Positions 51,574-59,871 of a stretch of 64,000 bases of DNA are shown piece after piece. The notes beneath the pieces are model-generated. The model had not been told where the DNA came from, did not search any database, and worked only from the letters and a program-made list of their open reading frames with translations. This stretch comes from JACOTK01 sp963743945. Lineage in GTDB: Bacteria; Actinomycetota; Acidimicrobiia; Acidimicrobiales; CADCSY01. The stretch is from positions 344,817 through 408,816 of the forward strand of contig CAVURO010000001.1 in assembly GCA_963743945.1 (NCBI GenBank), given 5' to 3'. A program made the translations under genes and the position numbers. The first letter of the stretch is position 1, and each line of letters opens with the position of its first letter.

Positions 51574-52782
51574 TCATGCCACCTCGACCTGGAAACCGGC
51601 CGACGTGATCGCCTGAACGATCTCGTCGGCATGGAAGCGGTCACGGGTCTCGACCGAGAGATCGAGGCGAGCGCGCGTGAGAGCGAGGCCCGGCAGGTCA
51701 CGCCGGTGCTGCACATCGACGACGTTGCCCTGCTTGCCGGCGACCATCGTCGTGATGGCGGCAAGCGCCCCCGGGCGGTCCGGCACCTCGATGTGGAGCC
51801 TGATCAGGCGTCCGGATCGAGCAAGAGCACGCATCAGCACCGACGTGAGGACCCGAGGGTCGATGTTGCCGCCGCTCGCGATCAGTGCCACGTTCCGGCC
51901 CCGAAACAGATCACCATGTTGCAACACCGCGGCAAGCGCCGTGGCGCCGGCGCCCTCGACCACCGACTTCTCGATCTCGATGAAGAGCGCGGTCGCCTCT
52001 TCGATGCGCTCCTCGGAGACGGTCAGAAGATCGTCGACGAGAGCGCCGACGATCTCGCGGGTCAACCGTCCGGGCTCGGCCACCGCAATGCCCTCGGCGA
52101 TCGTGGGCCCGTCGCTCGGCGCCGGTCCGCGACCGAGCACGTGGAGCATGCCCGGATACCCCGCGCTCTGCACACCAACGACACGTACCTCGGGACGCAT
52201 CGCCTTCACGGCCACTGCGATGCCCGAGATCAATCCCCCGCCGCCGACGGGCACGACGATCGTGTCGATCGTCGGCGCGGCCGCCAGGATCTCGAGGGCG
52301 ACCGTCCCTTGGCCGGCGATGATCAGGCGGTGGTCAAATCCCGGAACCAGTTGCGCTCCGGTCCCGGTCGCGACGGCCTTCGCCTGTGCCAGCGCCGCCT
52401 CGTAACCGTCGCCCTCCAACATGATGTGGGCGCCGTGAAAGGCCGTGTTGGCGACCTTGGTGAAGGGCGTGCCGGTCGGCATCACAATCGTGGCGGGGAT
52501 GCCGAGCAGGTGCGCATGATAGGCAACGCCCTGCGCATGGTTGCCTGCCGAGGCGGCAACGACCCCGTGCCCACGCTCCGCCGGCGGGAGATGGGCGAGG
52601 AAGTTTCGCGCCCCTCGCTCCTTGAACGAACCCGTGAACTGCAGGTTCTCGAACTTGACCCACAGATTGGCGCCCGTCATCTCCGAGAGGGTCCGGGCCG
52701 GCGAGGTCGGGGTGACGATCACCGAGCCCGCTACGGTCTCGGCGGCCGCCTGGACGTCGGCCAAGGTCACGGGGAGCGTCAC
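51574..52782 (-). CDS. ilvA: threonine ammonia-lyase with C-terminal ACT domain
   Basis: A 402-residue PLP enzyme converting threonine to 2-oxobutanoate, the first step towards isoleucine. The PLP lysine lies in FTGSFKERGARNFL, and the phosphate-binding glycine loop is VPVGGGGLISGIA. The C-terminal ACT-type regulatory domain is about 75 residues (RLHIEVPDRPGALAAITTMV). The length fits the short, single-ACT form. GTG 52782 is chosen just after the rmuC stop (gap of four bases); the much longer open frame upstream is antisense-like noise across rmuC. Confidence 0.9.
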   Translation of the reverse strand: MTLPVTLADVQAAAETVAGSVIVTPTSPARTLSEMTGANLWVKFENLQFTGSFKERGARNFLAHLPPAERGHGVVAASAGNHAQGVAYHAHLLGIPATIVMPTGTPFTKVANTAFHGAHIMLEGDGYEAALAQAKAVATGTGAQLVPGFDHRLIIAGQGTVALEILAAAPTIDTIVVPVGGGGLISGIAVAVKAMRPEVRVVGVQSAGYPGMLHVLGRGPAPSDGPTIAEGIAVAEPGRLTREIVGALVDDLLTVSEERIEEATALFIEIEKSVVEGAGATALAAVLQHGDLFRGRNVALIASGGNIDPRVLTSVLMRALARSGRLIRLHIEVPDRPGALAAITTMVAGKQGNVVDVQHRRDLPGLALTRARLDLSVETRDRFHADEIVQAITSAGFQVEVA

Positions 52783-52786
52783 GGGC

Positions 52787-54094
52787 TCATCGTGGCATGA
52801 ATTCCGCGCCGTTGCGGTGACCCGTCGGCCCCGTGAGCTCGGTGAGCTCGGTGAGCTCGGTGAGCTCGGGATCGTCGCGATGGCGCAACTCATCGATCTT
52901 GCGCATCGGCTTCTCGAGGAGCCTGCGACGCGTGCCGCGCAACACCTCGAACTCTTTGGAGGCGCTGTCGATCCGAGTGCCGAGCGTGTCCATCTGGTCC
53001 ACGAAACGGCCCCACTGATCGGAGAACTGACCGAGCAGTCCGAGTATCTCGTCCGAGGTCCTCGCGAGGCGGAAGTTCTCGACCGTTTGACGGACCAGCG
53101 CGAGCACTGCGAACAACGTGAGCGGCGAGCAGAACACCACCCGTTGCCGGACGGCATCTTCGAGGATCGCGCCGTCACGCTCGTGGATGAACGCGTAGAG
53201 CTGCTCGTTGGGGATGAACAGCAGCACGAAATCAACGGTGCCACCTGCCGGGTCGATGTACTCACGTCCTGCAAGCTCCTTGACCCGACCTCGCACGTCT
53301 CGGAGGAAGCCGTCGCTGTGTCGCCTCTGATCGTTGTCGGACTCCGCGTCGAGGAACCTCATGTAGTTGTCGAGGGGGAACTTCACGTCCATGTGCAACA
53401 TCAGCTCGTTCGGGAGAAAGAACGTGAAATCAGGAATGCCGCGGGTCCCCTCGGGTGATCGCTGGCGCCGATAGTTGACGTTCTCGACGAAGCCGGCAAG
53501 GCGCAGCACGTCCTCGGCCATCCGTTCTCCCCACTGCCCACGTGCCTTCGTGCTCGACAGGGCCTCTCGCAGGCTCTGGGTGGTCTGACCGAGGGCGGCG
53601 ATGCCTTCGTTGGTGAGATCGAGCTGCGAGGCGAGTTGGCCGAGCTTGCGCTCCCGATCGGTCTCGAACTGGCGCACCAGCTCGGTGACCTTCGAGAGCT
53701 CGTCGGTCATCGCTCCCAGTTGGCGGTCGATCAAGGTCTTCGTGCCATCGACCTCCTGGACGGTCTGTGCCCGGGCACCTTCGAGCTGGGTCCGGTTCGT
53801 GACGACCAACTGCCTCACGATCGTGTCGAGCTGTTCGCCCGCCAGGCGTTGCTGTTCGGTGAGGGCCTCGTGGAACTGGGCCTGAGCCAGGCGCTGTTGC
53901 TCCTCGATCACCAGGCGCAGTTGGTCGCTGATGCCGTCACCCGTGCCCTGAGCCCCATTGGTCGTCGCACGGCGCTGCGCCTCGAACAGGACGGCGACCC
54001 GTCGACCGAGGATGGCGACAACAGCCACCATGACGGTTCCGACCACGACAATCACGACACCTACAACACCAAGGACACCTACTGAAGGATGCAT
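52787..54094 (-). CDS. rmuC: DNA recombination protein RmuC
   Basis: A 435-residue protein with an N-terminal membrane segment (VGVVIVVVGTVMVAVVAIL) and a long coiled coil (about 60-180). The RmuC nuclease-like domain includes ARGQWGERMAEDVLRLAGF, IPDFTFFLPNELMLHMDVKF and VLLFIPNEQLYAFIHERD. RmuC limits inverted-repeat-mediated rearrangements in E. coli. The C-terminus ends with a fourfold ELT repeat encoded by a 9-bp tandem array. It is probably co-transcribed with ilvA. Confidence 0.93.
   Translation of the reverse strand: MHPSVGVLGVVGVVIVVVGTVMVAVVAILGRRVAVLFEAQRRATTNGAQGTGDGISDQLRLVIEEQQRLAQAQFHEALTEQQRLAGEQLDTIVRQLVVTNRTQLEGARAQTVQEVDGTKTLIDRQLGAMTDELSKVTELVRQFETDRERKLGQLASQLDLTNEGIAALGQTTQSLREALSSTKARGQWGERMAEDVLRLAGFVENVNYRRQRSPEGTRGIPDFTFFLPNELMLHMDVKFPLDNYMRFLDAESDNDQRRHSDGFLRDVRGRVKELAGREYIDPAGGTVDFVLLFIPNEQLYAFIHERDGAILEDAVRQRVVFCSPLTLFAVLALVRQTVENFRLARTSDEILGLLGQFSDQWGRFVDQMDTLGTRIDSASKEFEVLRGTRRRLLEKPMRKIDELRHRDDPELTELTELTELTGPTGHRNGAEFMPR
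52833..52868. repeat. 9-bp tandem repeat, four copies, in rmuC
   Basis: GTGAGCTCG four times; on the minus strand it encodes the ELT repeats at the RmuC C-terminus. Confidence 0.9.
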
Positions 54095-54202
54095 TCGGCC
54101 ATTGTGAGCGCCGGGTATGACATCGACAGATCGGTGTCAACAGATCGGCGGCGAGAGACCTGCAGCCTCCGGCGATCGGGCACCCGAGGTTTGTCCGGAT
54201 CC

Positions 54203-55567
54203 TCACGACTCTCGATCCGTGTGCTCGTCACTCGTGCGAATGCCCCAGGCGTGGAGCGTTGGGCGTCCCGTGATGGAGTTCGGCCCCTTTGCCGCATGGA
54301 TGCGCTGGGTCGGGTAGATGCCACGGTGGCTGGAGAACACGTACGAGATCACACAACCTACGGCCAGCGGCAGCACGGCACCGGCACCGAACAGCTCGGC
54401 TCCCATGATCGTGCAGGCGAGTGGCGTGTTCGCCGCCCCCGCGAACACCGCCACGAATCCGACCGCGGCGAGCAGGGTCACGTCGAGATGCAACGGGCCG
54501 GCGAGCGCCGAGCCCAGCGTGGCGCCGATCACGAAGAGCGGCGTGACCTCACCGCCGGGGAATCCGCTGCCGAGGGTGAGGGCGGTGAAGAGGATCTTGA
54601 GAGCGAACACGGCGAACGACAGGTGATCACCGGCCAGGCTCCGGTCGATGAGCGGGAGCGACAGACCGAGGTAGTCGCGTCCGACCAGGGCGACCAGACC
54701 CACCAGAGCGATACCGCCGACGACGGGTCGCAGAGGCGCCCAGCCGATCCTTCCCGCCAGGAACGCCTTGAACCCATCCGTCAGCTCGGCGAACGCCGCG
54801 CCGGCGAGACCGAACGCCAAACCGGCGACGGCGACCTTCGCCAACAGCACGCCATCGAGCGGGATGTCCATCTGGGGCAGGGCAGCGTGGTCGTAGCCGA
54901 GGCCGTGCACGACGAGATCACCGATCAACGACGCGGCGAGCGCAGGGACGAGCGCCTCGTAGCGGATCCGACCGACGGATTGGACCTCCAGCGCGAAGAC
55001 CGCGCCGGCCAGCGGGACGCCGAACACGGCGCCGAACCCGCCGGCAAGCGCCGTGACCAGGAGCAATCGCCGGTCTTCGGTGTTGAGTCGGATCGTTCGG
55101 GCGAACAGGTCGGTGAGACTGCCCGACATCTGCACCGCCGTGCCCTCACGACCGGCCGAGCCGCCGAAGAGGTGCGTTGCCCACGATCCGAGCAGCACCA
55201 GGGGCGCCATGCGTCGCGGCACCCAACTCGTCGGCTGGTGGATCTGATCGATCAACAACGCGTTGCCCTCGACGGCTCGGCCGCCGAGATAGTGGTAGGC
55301 GGCACCGATGACCAGTCCCGCTGCGGGGAGGAGCCAGACCAGACGGTCGTTGTCGAGGCGGTACTCGGTGATGCGGTCGAGCCCTTCGAGGAACACGAAC
55401 GATGACAACCCGGCAAGCACACCGGACACGGCGCCGAGCAGGATCCACCGAAGCAGGTGGACGACCAGCTCGAGCTGCTCCACGACGGCAGCTCGCCAAC
55501 GATCGAGGGGAGGAGGCGAGGCGGGGTCGGTCGGGGTCGGATGGGCCTCGGGTTCTTCAGATCGCAT
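54203..55567 (-). CDS. CLC-family transporter, probably fluoride exporter (CLC-F)
   Basis: A 454-residue CLC-type membrane protein with about ten hydrophobic segments. The gating-glutamate motif reads GREGTAVQM (Thr where chloride-type CLCs have Pro), and the second signature is SGFPGGEVTPLFVIGATLG. Both resemble the fluoride/proton antiporter branch. The decisive context is a well-formed fluoride riboswitch 98 bp upstream in the same transcript. The protein should expel toxic fluoride (established for the CLC-F family, inferred here). AAGG nine bases before ATG 55567 is a weak ribosome-binding site. Confidence 0.85.
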   Translation of the reverse strand: MRSEEPEAHPTPTDPASPPPLDRWRAAVVEQLELVVHLLRWILLGAVSGVLAGLSSFVFLEGLDRITEYRLDNDRLVWLLPAAGLVIGAAYHYLGGRAVEGNALLIDQIHQPTSWVPRRMAPLVLLGSWATHLFGGSAGREGTAVQMSGSLTDLFARTIRLNTEDRRLLLVTALAGGFGAVFGVPLAGAVFALEVQSVGRIRYEALVPALAASLIGDLVVHGLGYDHAALPQMDIPLDGVLLAKVAVAGLAFGLAGAAFAELTDGFKAFLAGRIGWAPLRPVVGGIALVGLVALVGRDYLGLSLPLIDRSLAGDHLSFAVFALKILFTALTLGSGFPGGEVTPLFVIGATLGSALAGPLHLDVTLLAAVGFVAVFAGAANTPLACTIMGAELFGAGAVLPLAVGCVISYVFSSHRGIYPTQRIHAAKGPNSITGRPTLHAWGIRTSDEHTDRES

Positions 55568-55664
55568 CGCTCGACGCCTTCGCTGCCGTTCCGGAATCCC
55601 GGCACGACGATCGGCGGCGTCCGGCTCTACGCCGCGACCGGACGAACACGCGCCAAGGTCACGA
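55568..55664 (-). other. riboswitch expression platform / leader
   Basis: This 97-nt leader between the fluoride aptamer and the CLC start codon contains the hairpin GTCCGG-(13 nt)-CCGGAC. I see no T-run, so control is more likely at translation or through a Rho-type mechanism than by an intrinsic terminator. Confidence 0.5.
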
Positions 55665-55717
55665 GGTAGGAGCCATCAGCCCACCGGGGTGGGCGGTTCA
55701 AGGCGAGCCCCATCGCC
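55665..55717 (-). ncRNA. fluoride riboswitch (crcB motif)
   Basis: Read on the minus strand from 55717: GGCGATGGGGCTCGCC forms stem P1 (GGCG/CGCC), then AAC, then stem P2 GCCCAC-CCCG-GTGGGC, then TGATGGCTCCTACC. The P1 loop (GGGGC) can pair with GCTCC to make the characteristic pseudoknot, with one G-U pair. All conserved blocks of the crcB consensus are present in order. It should sense fluoride and turn on the downstream CLC gene. A possible -10 box TAGCCT lies just upstream at 55731-55726. Confidence 0.92.
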
Positions 55718-55911
55718 GTGCCGCCAGGCTAGCGTGGCTCTCGGCACTTGGAGGTGATGGAGGTCCTCGGCAGCCGTTGCAGCGAGGAGACCACGACGAA
55801 TGCGCCGAACGCCTCAGCACCCTGCGCTCCACGCTCTGACCATCGTGCCGGCATGATCGCGAGGGACCGCTGACGCACAGACAGCGCGACACCCGTAGCG
55901 GAAGGGAAACC
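55718..55911. other. intergenic region between the riboswitch and the methyltransferase gene
   Basis: This 194-bp divergent spacer must hold the riboswitch promoter (minus) and the methyltransferase promoter (plus). A good ribosome-binding site (GGAAGGGAAACC) precedes ATG 55912. I see no gene or strong repeat in it. Confidence 0.6.
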
Positions 55912-57018
55912 ATGGTCGACCCGATCCCGACACCAGCCGACGTCGTCGGCCTTCCGTTCATGCCTCCCGCCCGCGTGACCACCACCGCGACACGAGTTCG
56001 CTTCGCAGTCGCCGGACTCAGCGCCCGCATGGCTCCCCCGCCCGTCGCCATCCTCGAAGCATTGTTCGGCCTGCTCGATCACCGAGTGCTCGTCGCGCTC
56101 TGCGACGCCGACATCCCCGACCTCCTCGTCTCCCCCACTCGACCGGCCGACCTCGCGCACCGAGCCGGGGCAGACCCCGAACGCCTCGAGCGGCTGCTCC
56201 GATCAGCCGCAGTGAACCGATGGGTGCGCTTCGACCGGCGTGGTCGCGTCCGACCGACCCGATTCACCCGGTTCCTCCGCCGCGATCATCCCGGCGGATG
56301 GCGAGCCTGGGTCGACTTCGCAGGCGGAGCCGAGGTCCTGGCGGCGGTCGCCGGACTGTCCGCCTCCCCCGAGCACATCGATCCGTTCCTGACGGCGAAC
56401 GGGGCGCCGTTCTTCGAGTGGATGGCCCGGCACCCCGACCGATGGGCCAACTTCGACCAGGCCATGGCCTCCGGAGCCAGGATGCACGCGCTTGCGCTCT
56501 GCTCCGCCGTCGACTGGCCGGAAGCGTCGAGCATCTGCGACATCGGCGGCGGCACCGGCCACCTCCTGGCCACCTTGCTCCAACATCTCCCCACTGCGAC
56601 CGGGACCGTGCTCGATCTCCCCGACGTCGTCACCCGCTCGGTGCAGCACGAACGCCTCAGTGCGGAAGCGGGAGACATGTTCGACGCGATCCCAGCCGGC
56701 TTCGAGAACTATCTGCTCGTCAACGTGCTCCACGACTGGGGCGACGTCGACGTCACGGCGATCCTGGCCAACGTCGCAGCCGCCGCAGGCCCGGCGCGGG
56801 TCCTCGTCGTCGATGCCGACAGCCCGAAGGTCCCGCGGGACCGCATCGCCACCGGGGCCGACGTACTGATGGCAGCACTCACCGGCGGAGGACGAGAACG
56901 CGACAGCTCCGCACTCGCGACCCTTGCCGATCGAGCCGGCCTGCGACTCGTGCACTCGATTCGCCTCGCGTCAGGAGACTGGGCGCACGAGCTCCGCACA
57001 ACTCGGTCAGCCTCATGA
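55912..57018 (+). CDS. SAM-dependent O-methyltransferase (family 2)
   Basis: A 368-residue methyltransferase. An N-terminal helical dimerisation domain (ILEALFGLLDHRVLVALCDA) precedes a Rossmann-type SAM domain with ICDIGGGTGHLLATLL, TVLDLPDVV, GDMFDAIPAGFENYLLVNVL and HDWGD. This matches O-methyltransferases acting on small phenolic or polyketide substrates; the substrate is unknown. Its stop overlaps the pirin start (ATGA), so the two are coupled. Confidence 0.85.
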   Translation: MVDPIPTPADVVGLPFMPPARVTTTATRVRFAVAGLSARMAPPPVAILEALFGLLDHRVLVALCDADIPDLLVSPTRPADLAHRAGADPERLERLLRSAAVNRWVRFDRRGRVRPTRFTRFLRRDHPGGWRAWVDFAGGAEVLAAVAGLSASPEHIDPFLTANGAPFFEWMARHPDRWANFDQAMASGARMHALALCSAVDWPEASSICDIGGGTGHLLATLLQHLPTATGTVLDLPDVVTRSVQHERLSAEAGDMFDAIPAGFENYLLVNVLHDWGDVDVTAILANVAAAAGPARVLVVDADSPKVPRDRIATGADVLMAALTGGGRERDSSALATLADRAGLRLVHSIRLASGDWAHELRTTRSAS

Positions 57019-57737
57019 CTTCTTCACCGCTCGACATCCGTCGCTCCGATGAGCGATTCCACACCCAAGCCGGCTGGCTCGACTCCAGGCACTCGTTCAG
57101 CTTCAGCCGCCACCACGATCCCGACAACACGAACCACGGCCTGCTCCTCGTGCTCAACGACGACCGCGTCGCGGGCGGCACCGGCTTCGACACCCACCCC
57201 CACCGCGACATGGAGATCGTCACCTGGGTGCTCGACGGCGAACTCGAACACAAGGACTCCACGGGGAATCGGGGCCTCATCTATCCCGGCCTGGCGCAAC
57301 GCATGAGCGCCGGTAGGGGGATCTGGCATTCGGAGATGAACGGGAGCCCGACCGACCAGGTGCACTTCATCCAGATGTGGGTGGTGCCGGACACCGAGTC
57401 GACCGACCCCGGCTACCAGCAGCTGGACATCAACGATCAGCTGGCCTCCGGTGGCCTCGTTCCGGTCGCCTCGGGGCAGGGTCACGACGCTGCCATCTCC
57501 ATCCGCCAGAAGGACGCCGTGCTGTGGGCCGCTCGCATGATGCCGGGCGAGCAGATCGAGGTCCCGGAAGCAGCGTTCGGGCATCTCTTCATCGCCAGGG
57601 GGGCTGCTGAGCTCGAGGCGAACGGTCGTCTCGACTCCGGTGACGCGGTGCGACTCGTCGACCAGGGTGACATGGGGCTCGTCGCCGCGGACGAAGGAGC
57701 CGAGGTGTTGATCTGGACCACAGGAGGACTGCCGTGA
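57015..57737 (+). CDS. pirin-family protein (YhhW-like)
   Basis: A 240-residue bicupin. The N-terminal cupin has the metal-binding set TGFDTHPHRDMEIVTWVLDG and MSAGRGIWHSEMN, with HxH, His and Glu in place. Homologues such as YhhW cleave quercetin or act as redox-sensing cofactors. Coupling to a phenolic-type O-methyltransferase makes an aromatic substrate plausible (inference). ATG 57015 overlaps the methyltransferase stop. Confidence 0.9.
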   Translation: MTSSPLDIRRSDERFHTQAGWLDSRHSFSFSRHHDPDNTNHGLLLVLNDDRVAGGTGFDTHPHRDMEIVTWVLDGELEHKDSTGNRGLIYPGLAQRMSAGRGIWHSEMNGSPTDQVHFIQMWVVPDTESTDPGYQQLDINDQLASGGLVPVASGQGHDAAISIRQKDAVLWAARMMPGEQIEVPEAAFGHLFIARGAAELEANGRLDSGDAVRLVDQGDMGLVAADEGAEVLIWTTGGLP

Positions 57738-57822
57738 AGGATCACGAGGTCGTGAGTGACCGCGAAGCCGGGCGTGCGCGTTCTCCCATTCATCCGAACT
57801 GCACGCGAAGTAGCGTCGGGTG

Positions 57823-58509
57823 ATGACCGAACAAGATCCCGAATCCGTCGCACCGTCTCCCAAAATCCGCGCCGGAGCGAACGGGCCGTTCCTGGTGAGC
57901 GGCACGGTGCCTCTCTACCGACGACGCTCGGTTCGCAGCGAGCACGGCGAACCGCTCGCGTGGGAGACGACCGAACAGATCGAGACCGGCAACCGCTACG
58001 CCCTGTGCCGCTGCGGTCAGTCCGAGAACAAGCCCTTCTGTGACGGCACCCACACCCAGGTCGGCTTCACCGCCGACGATGGCGACACCGGCACCTACCG
58101 GCAACGGTCCAAGGAGCTCGGAGGAACCGGAATCACCGTGAGCGACGACCGTTCGATCTGCATCCACGCCGGGTTCTGCGGCACCCGCGTCGCCAACGTA
58201 TGGGGCCAGGTGCCCGAAACCGGCGAATCGACGGTACGGGCCCAGGTCATCGCGATGATCGAGAGGTGCCCCTCCGGCGCCTTGACGTTCCGCTTCGACA
58301 CCGATGACGTGGAACCGCTCATGCCGGCAGCGATCGCCGCCACCGACGATGGTCCGCTCTGGGTCACCGGCAACATCCCCGTCACGCTCCCCGATGGCAC
58401 GATCCTCGAGAGCCGCAACCGCGTCACCCTGTGCCGGTGCGGCGAGTCCGCCAACAAGCCACTGTGCGACGGGAGCCACAAGAAGGCCGGCTTCAGCGAC
58501 CCCGGATAA
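57823..58509 (+). CDS. double CDGSH iron-sulfur protein with a central mono-cluster domain
   Basis: A 228-residue protein with two CDGSH-type [2Fe-2S] motifs, CRCGQSENKPFCDGTH (about residues 61-76) and CRCGESANKPLCDGSH (about 207-222). Each has three Cys and one His. Between them is a Fer4_19-like segment with CIHAGFCG and RCPSGAL. The layout suggests a redox or Fe-S sensing protein, role unknown. An in-frame GTG three bases upstream (57820) is an alternative start. It follows the pirin gene by 85 bp on the same strand. Confidence 0.87.
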   Translation: MTEQDPESVAPSPKIRAGANGPFLVSGTVPLYRRRSVRSEHGEPLAWETTEQIETGNRYALCRCGQSENKPFCDGTHTQVGFTADDGDTGTYRQRSKELGGTGITVSDDRSICIHAGFCGTRVANVWGQVPETGESTVRAQVIAMIERCPSGALTFRFDTDDVEPLMPAAIAATDDGPLWVTGNIPVTLPDGTILESRNRVTLCRCGESANKPLCDGSHKKAGFSDPG

Positions 58510-58531
58510 CCGACTCAAGGAAAATCGTTCG

Positions 58532-59183
58532 ATGGGCGGCATCGGGGTGTGCGAGTCTTCGGCGATGCTGTTGCCCGAAGTCGGCGTATTGGTCGGCGAC
58601 GTGACTCGCCTGGAGCCGCTTCAACATGCCCATGTCGCCTCGCTTGTGCGAGGCAGCCAATGAGGACCGGAGCACCTACGGTTTCACCACCGTTCCCGAA
58701 TCGGCTGAAGACATGGCGAGCTTCGTCGAGCGACTCATCGCCAAGCGCTCGGCAGGCGACGAGATTCCTTTCGTTCAGGTGCGTCGGCGGGACGACCTTG
58801 TTGTCGGCATGACTCGATTCCTCTCCTTGAGGCAGCGGCCGGAAGCCACCGTGCCGTTCGCCGTCGAGATCGGAGGAACGTGGCTCAGCCTCGGCGCTCA
58901 GCACACCGGGATCAACAGCGACGCGAAGCTCCTGCTGCTCCGCCTCGCTTTCGAGACCTGGGAGGTGGCTCGCGTCGACCTCAAGACCGACTCCCGAAAC
59001 GAACGATCCCGAAGAGCAATCGAGCGCCTCGGCGCGAACTTCGAAGGTGTGCTGCGATCCTGGCAACCTTCACAGGTTGCCGACGAGCAGGGTCAACTCC
59101 GTGACACCGCGATCTACTCCATCCTGCACACGGAGTGGCCACTGGTGCGGGACGGCCTGATCCGGCGGATACGACAGGCATAG
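58532..59183 (+). pseudogene. GNAT acetyltransferase, interrupted by a +1 frameshift
   Basis: A GNAT-family N-acetyltransferase (RimJ/RimL-like) split between two frames. The N-terminus GDVTRLEPLQHAHVASL is in frame with ATG 58532 or 58565. Skipping one base at 58640-58650 joins it to CEAANEDRSTYGFTTVPESA and the acetyl-CoA region (DLKTDSRNERSRRAIERLGA), ending WPLVRDGL and a basic tail. Without the shift the first frame stops at 58661-58663. Joined, it would be about 205-215 residues. An AAGGA site precedes ATG 58532. Confidence 0.8.
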
Positions 59184-59214
59184 CGCAGCCGGAACCGGAG
59201 CGATTGATGGGGCG

Positions 59215-59871
59215 TCAGGCACGCGGTCTCGTGGCGGGATCGCGCGAGGCGTACGCGGCGGTGAGCGCGGCGCATGCGGCGATGAGCCACCATCGTTCGT
59301 GGACGGGTGACACGGCGAACGACGGCAGTGCGCTCGACCAGCGGTAGGCCATGGCGGCGATGAACACCGGCCCGAGGACCCCTACCCCGACTCCCGTCGC
59401 ACCGGCGAGCGGGTCACCACGGCGGCGGATGAGGAGACCGGTGGCGAGTGCGATGCCGGTCGCCGCTGCGGCCTCGGGCACCCGGTCGCGCAGCTGCAAC
59501 GTCTCCGACGAGGCGATGGCAGCAGCACCGGCCATGATTGCGCCGCCGAACGACGCCGACGTGAGCGCGAGGACCACGCGGTAGGCGATGCGGCGCGGCG
59601 CATTCACCGGACAGGGGGCGACGAGCTCGGCGATCGGGTCATCGGCGATCCAGCCCGTCGCTGCGCCGCTGACCACGCCGAGGATGATGAGCGGCGTCAC
59701 CAGGTCGGCGCCGCCGACCGCCAACGTCACGACGAGAGGCACCGCTCCGAGCAGCAGCGTGGCGGCGATCAGCCCGAGGCGGGCAACCCGCAACGTCGGC
59801 CGAAGCAGTGAACGCCACACCGCCCATCGCGAAGTGGCACGCACGGAGGGAGCCTGCGGCGTGCTCAGCAC
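59215..59871 (-). CDS. multi-spanning membrane protein of the ABC operon
   Basis: A 218-residue protein with about five hydrophobic segments (LGLIAATLLLGAVPLVVTLA, LIILGVVSGAATGW, and others) and no recognised family motif. GTG start at 59871 overlaps the preceding permease gene by seven bases. As last gene of the sigma/anti-sigma/ABC operon it is probably an accessory membrane component of that transporter. Confidence 0.65.
   Translation of the reverse strand: MLSTPQAPSVRATSRWAVWRSLLRPTLRVARLGLIAATLLLGAVPLVVTLAVGGADLVTPLIILGVVSGAATGWIADDPIAELVAPCPVNAPRRIAYRVVLALTSASFGGAIMAGAAAIASSETLQLRDRVPEAAAATGIALATGLLIRRRGDPLAGATGVGVGVLGPVFIAAMAYRWSSALPSFAVSPVHERWWLIAACAALTAAYASRDPATRPRA

Noticed and set aside
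52783..53274. N-terminal extension of the threonine deaminase frame across rmuC
   Set aside because: The extra 164 residues are Ser/Arg-rich shadow sequence of rmuC; the family N-terminus starts at the GTG 52782.
20752..58650. Claim of programmed +1 frameshifting as an established system
   Set aside because: The same-direction shifts are reported as an observation only. No conserved stimulatory structure or shared slippery heptamer was found, and two genes show other decay signs.
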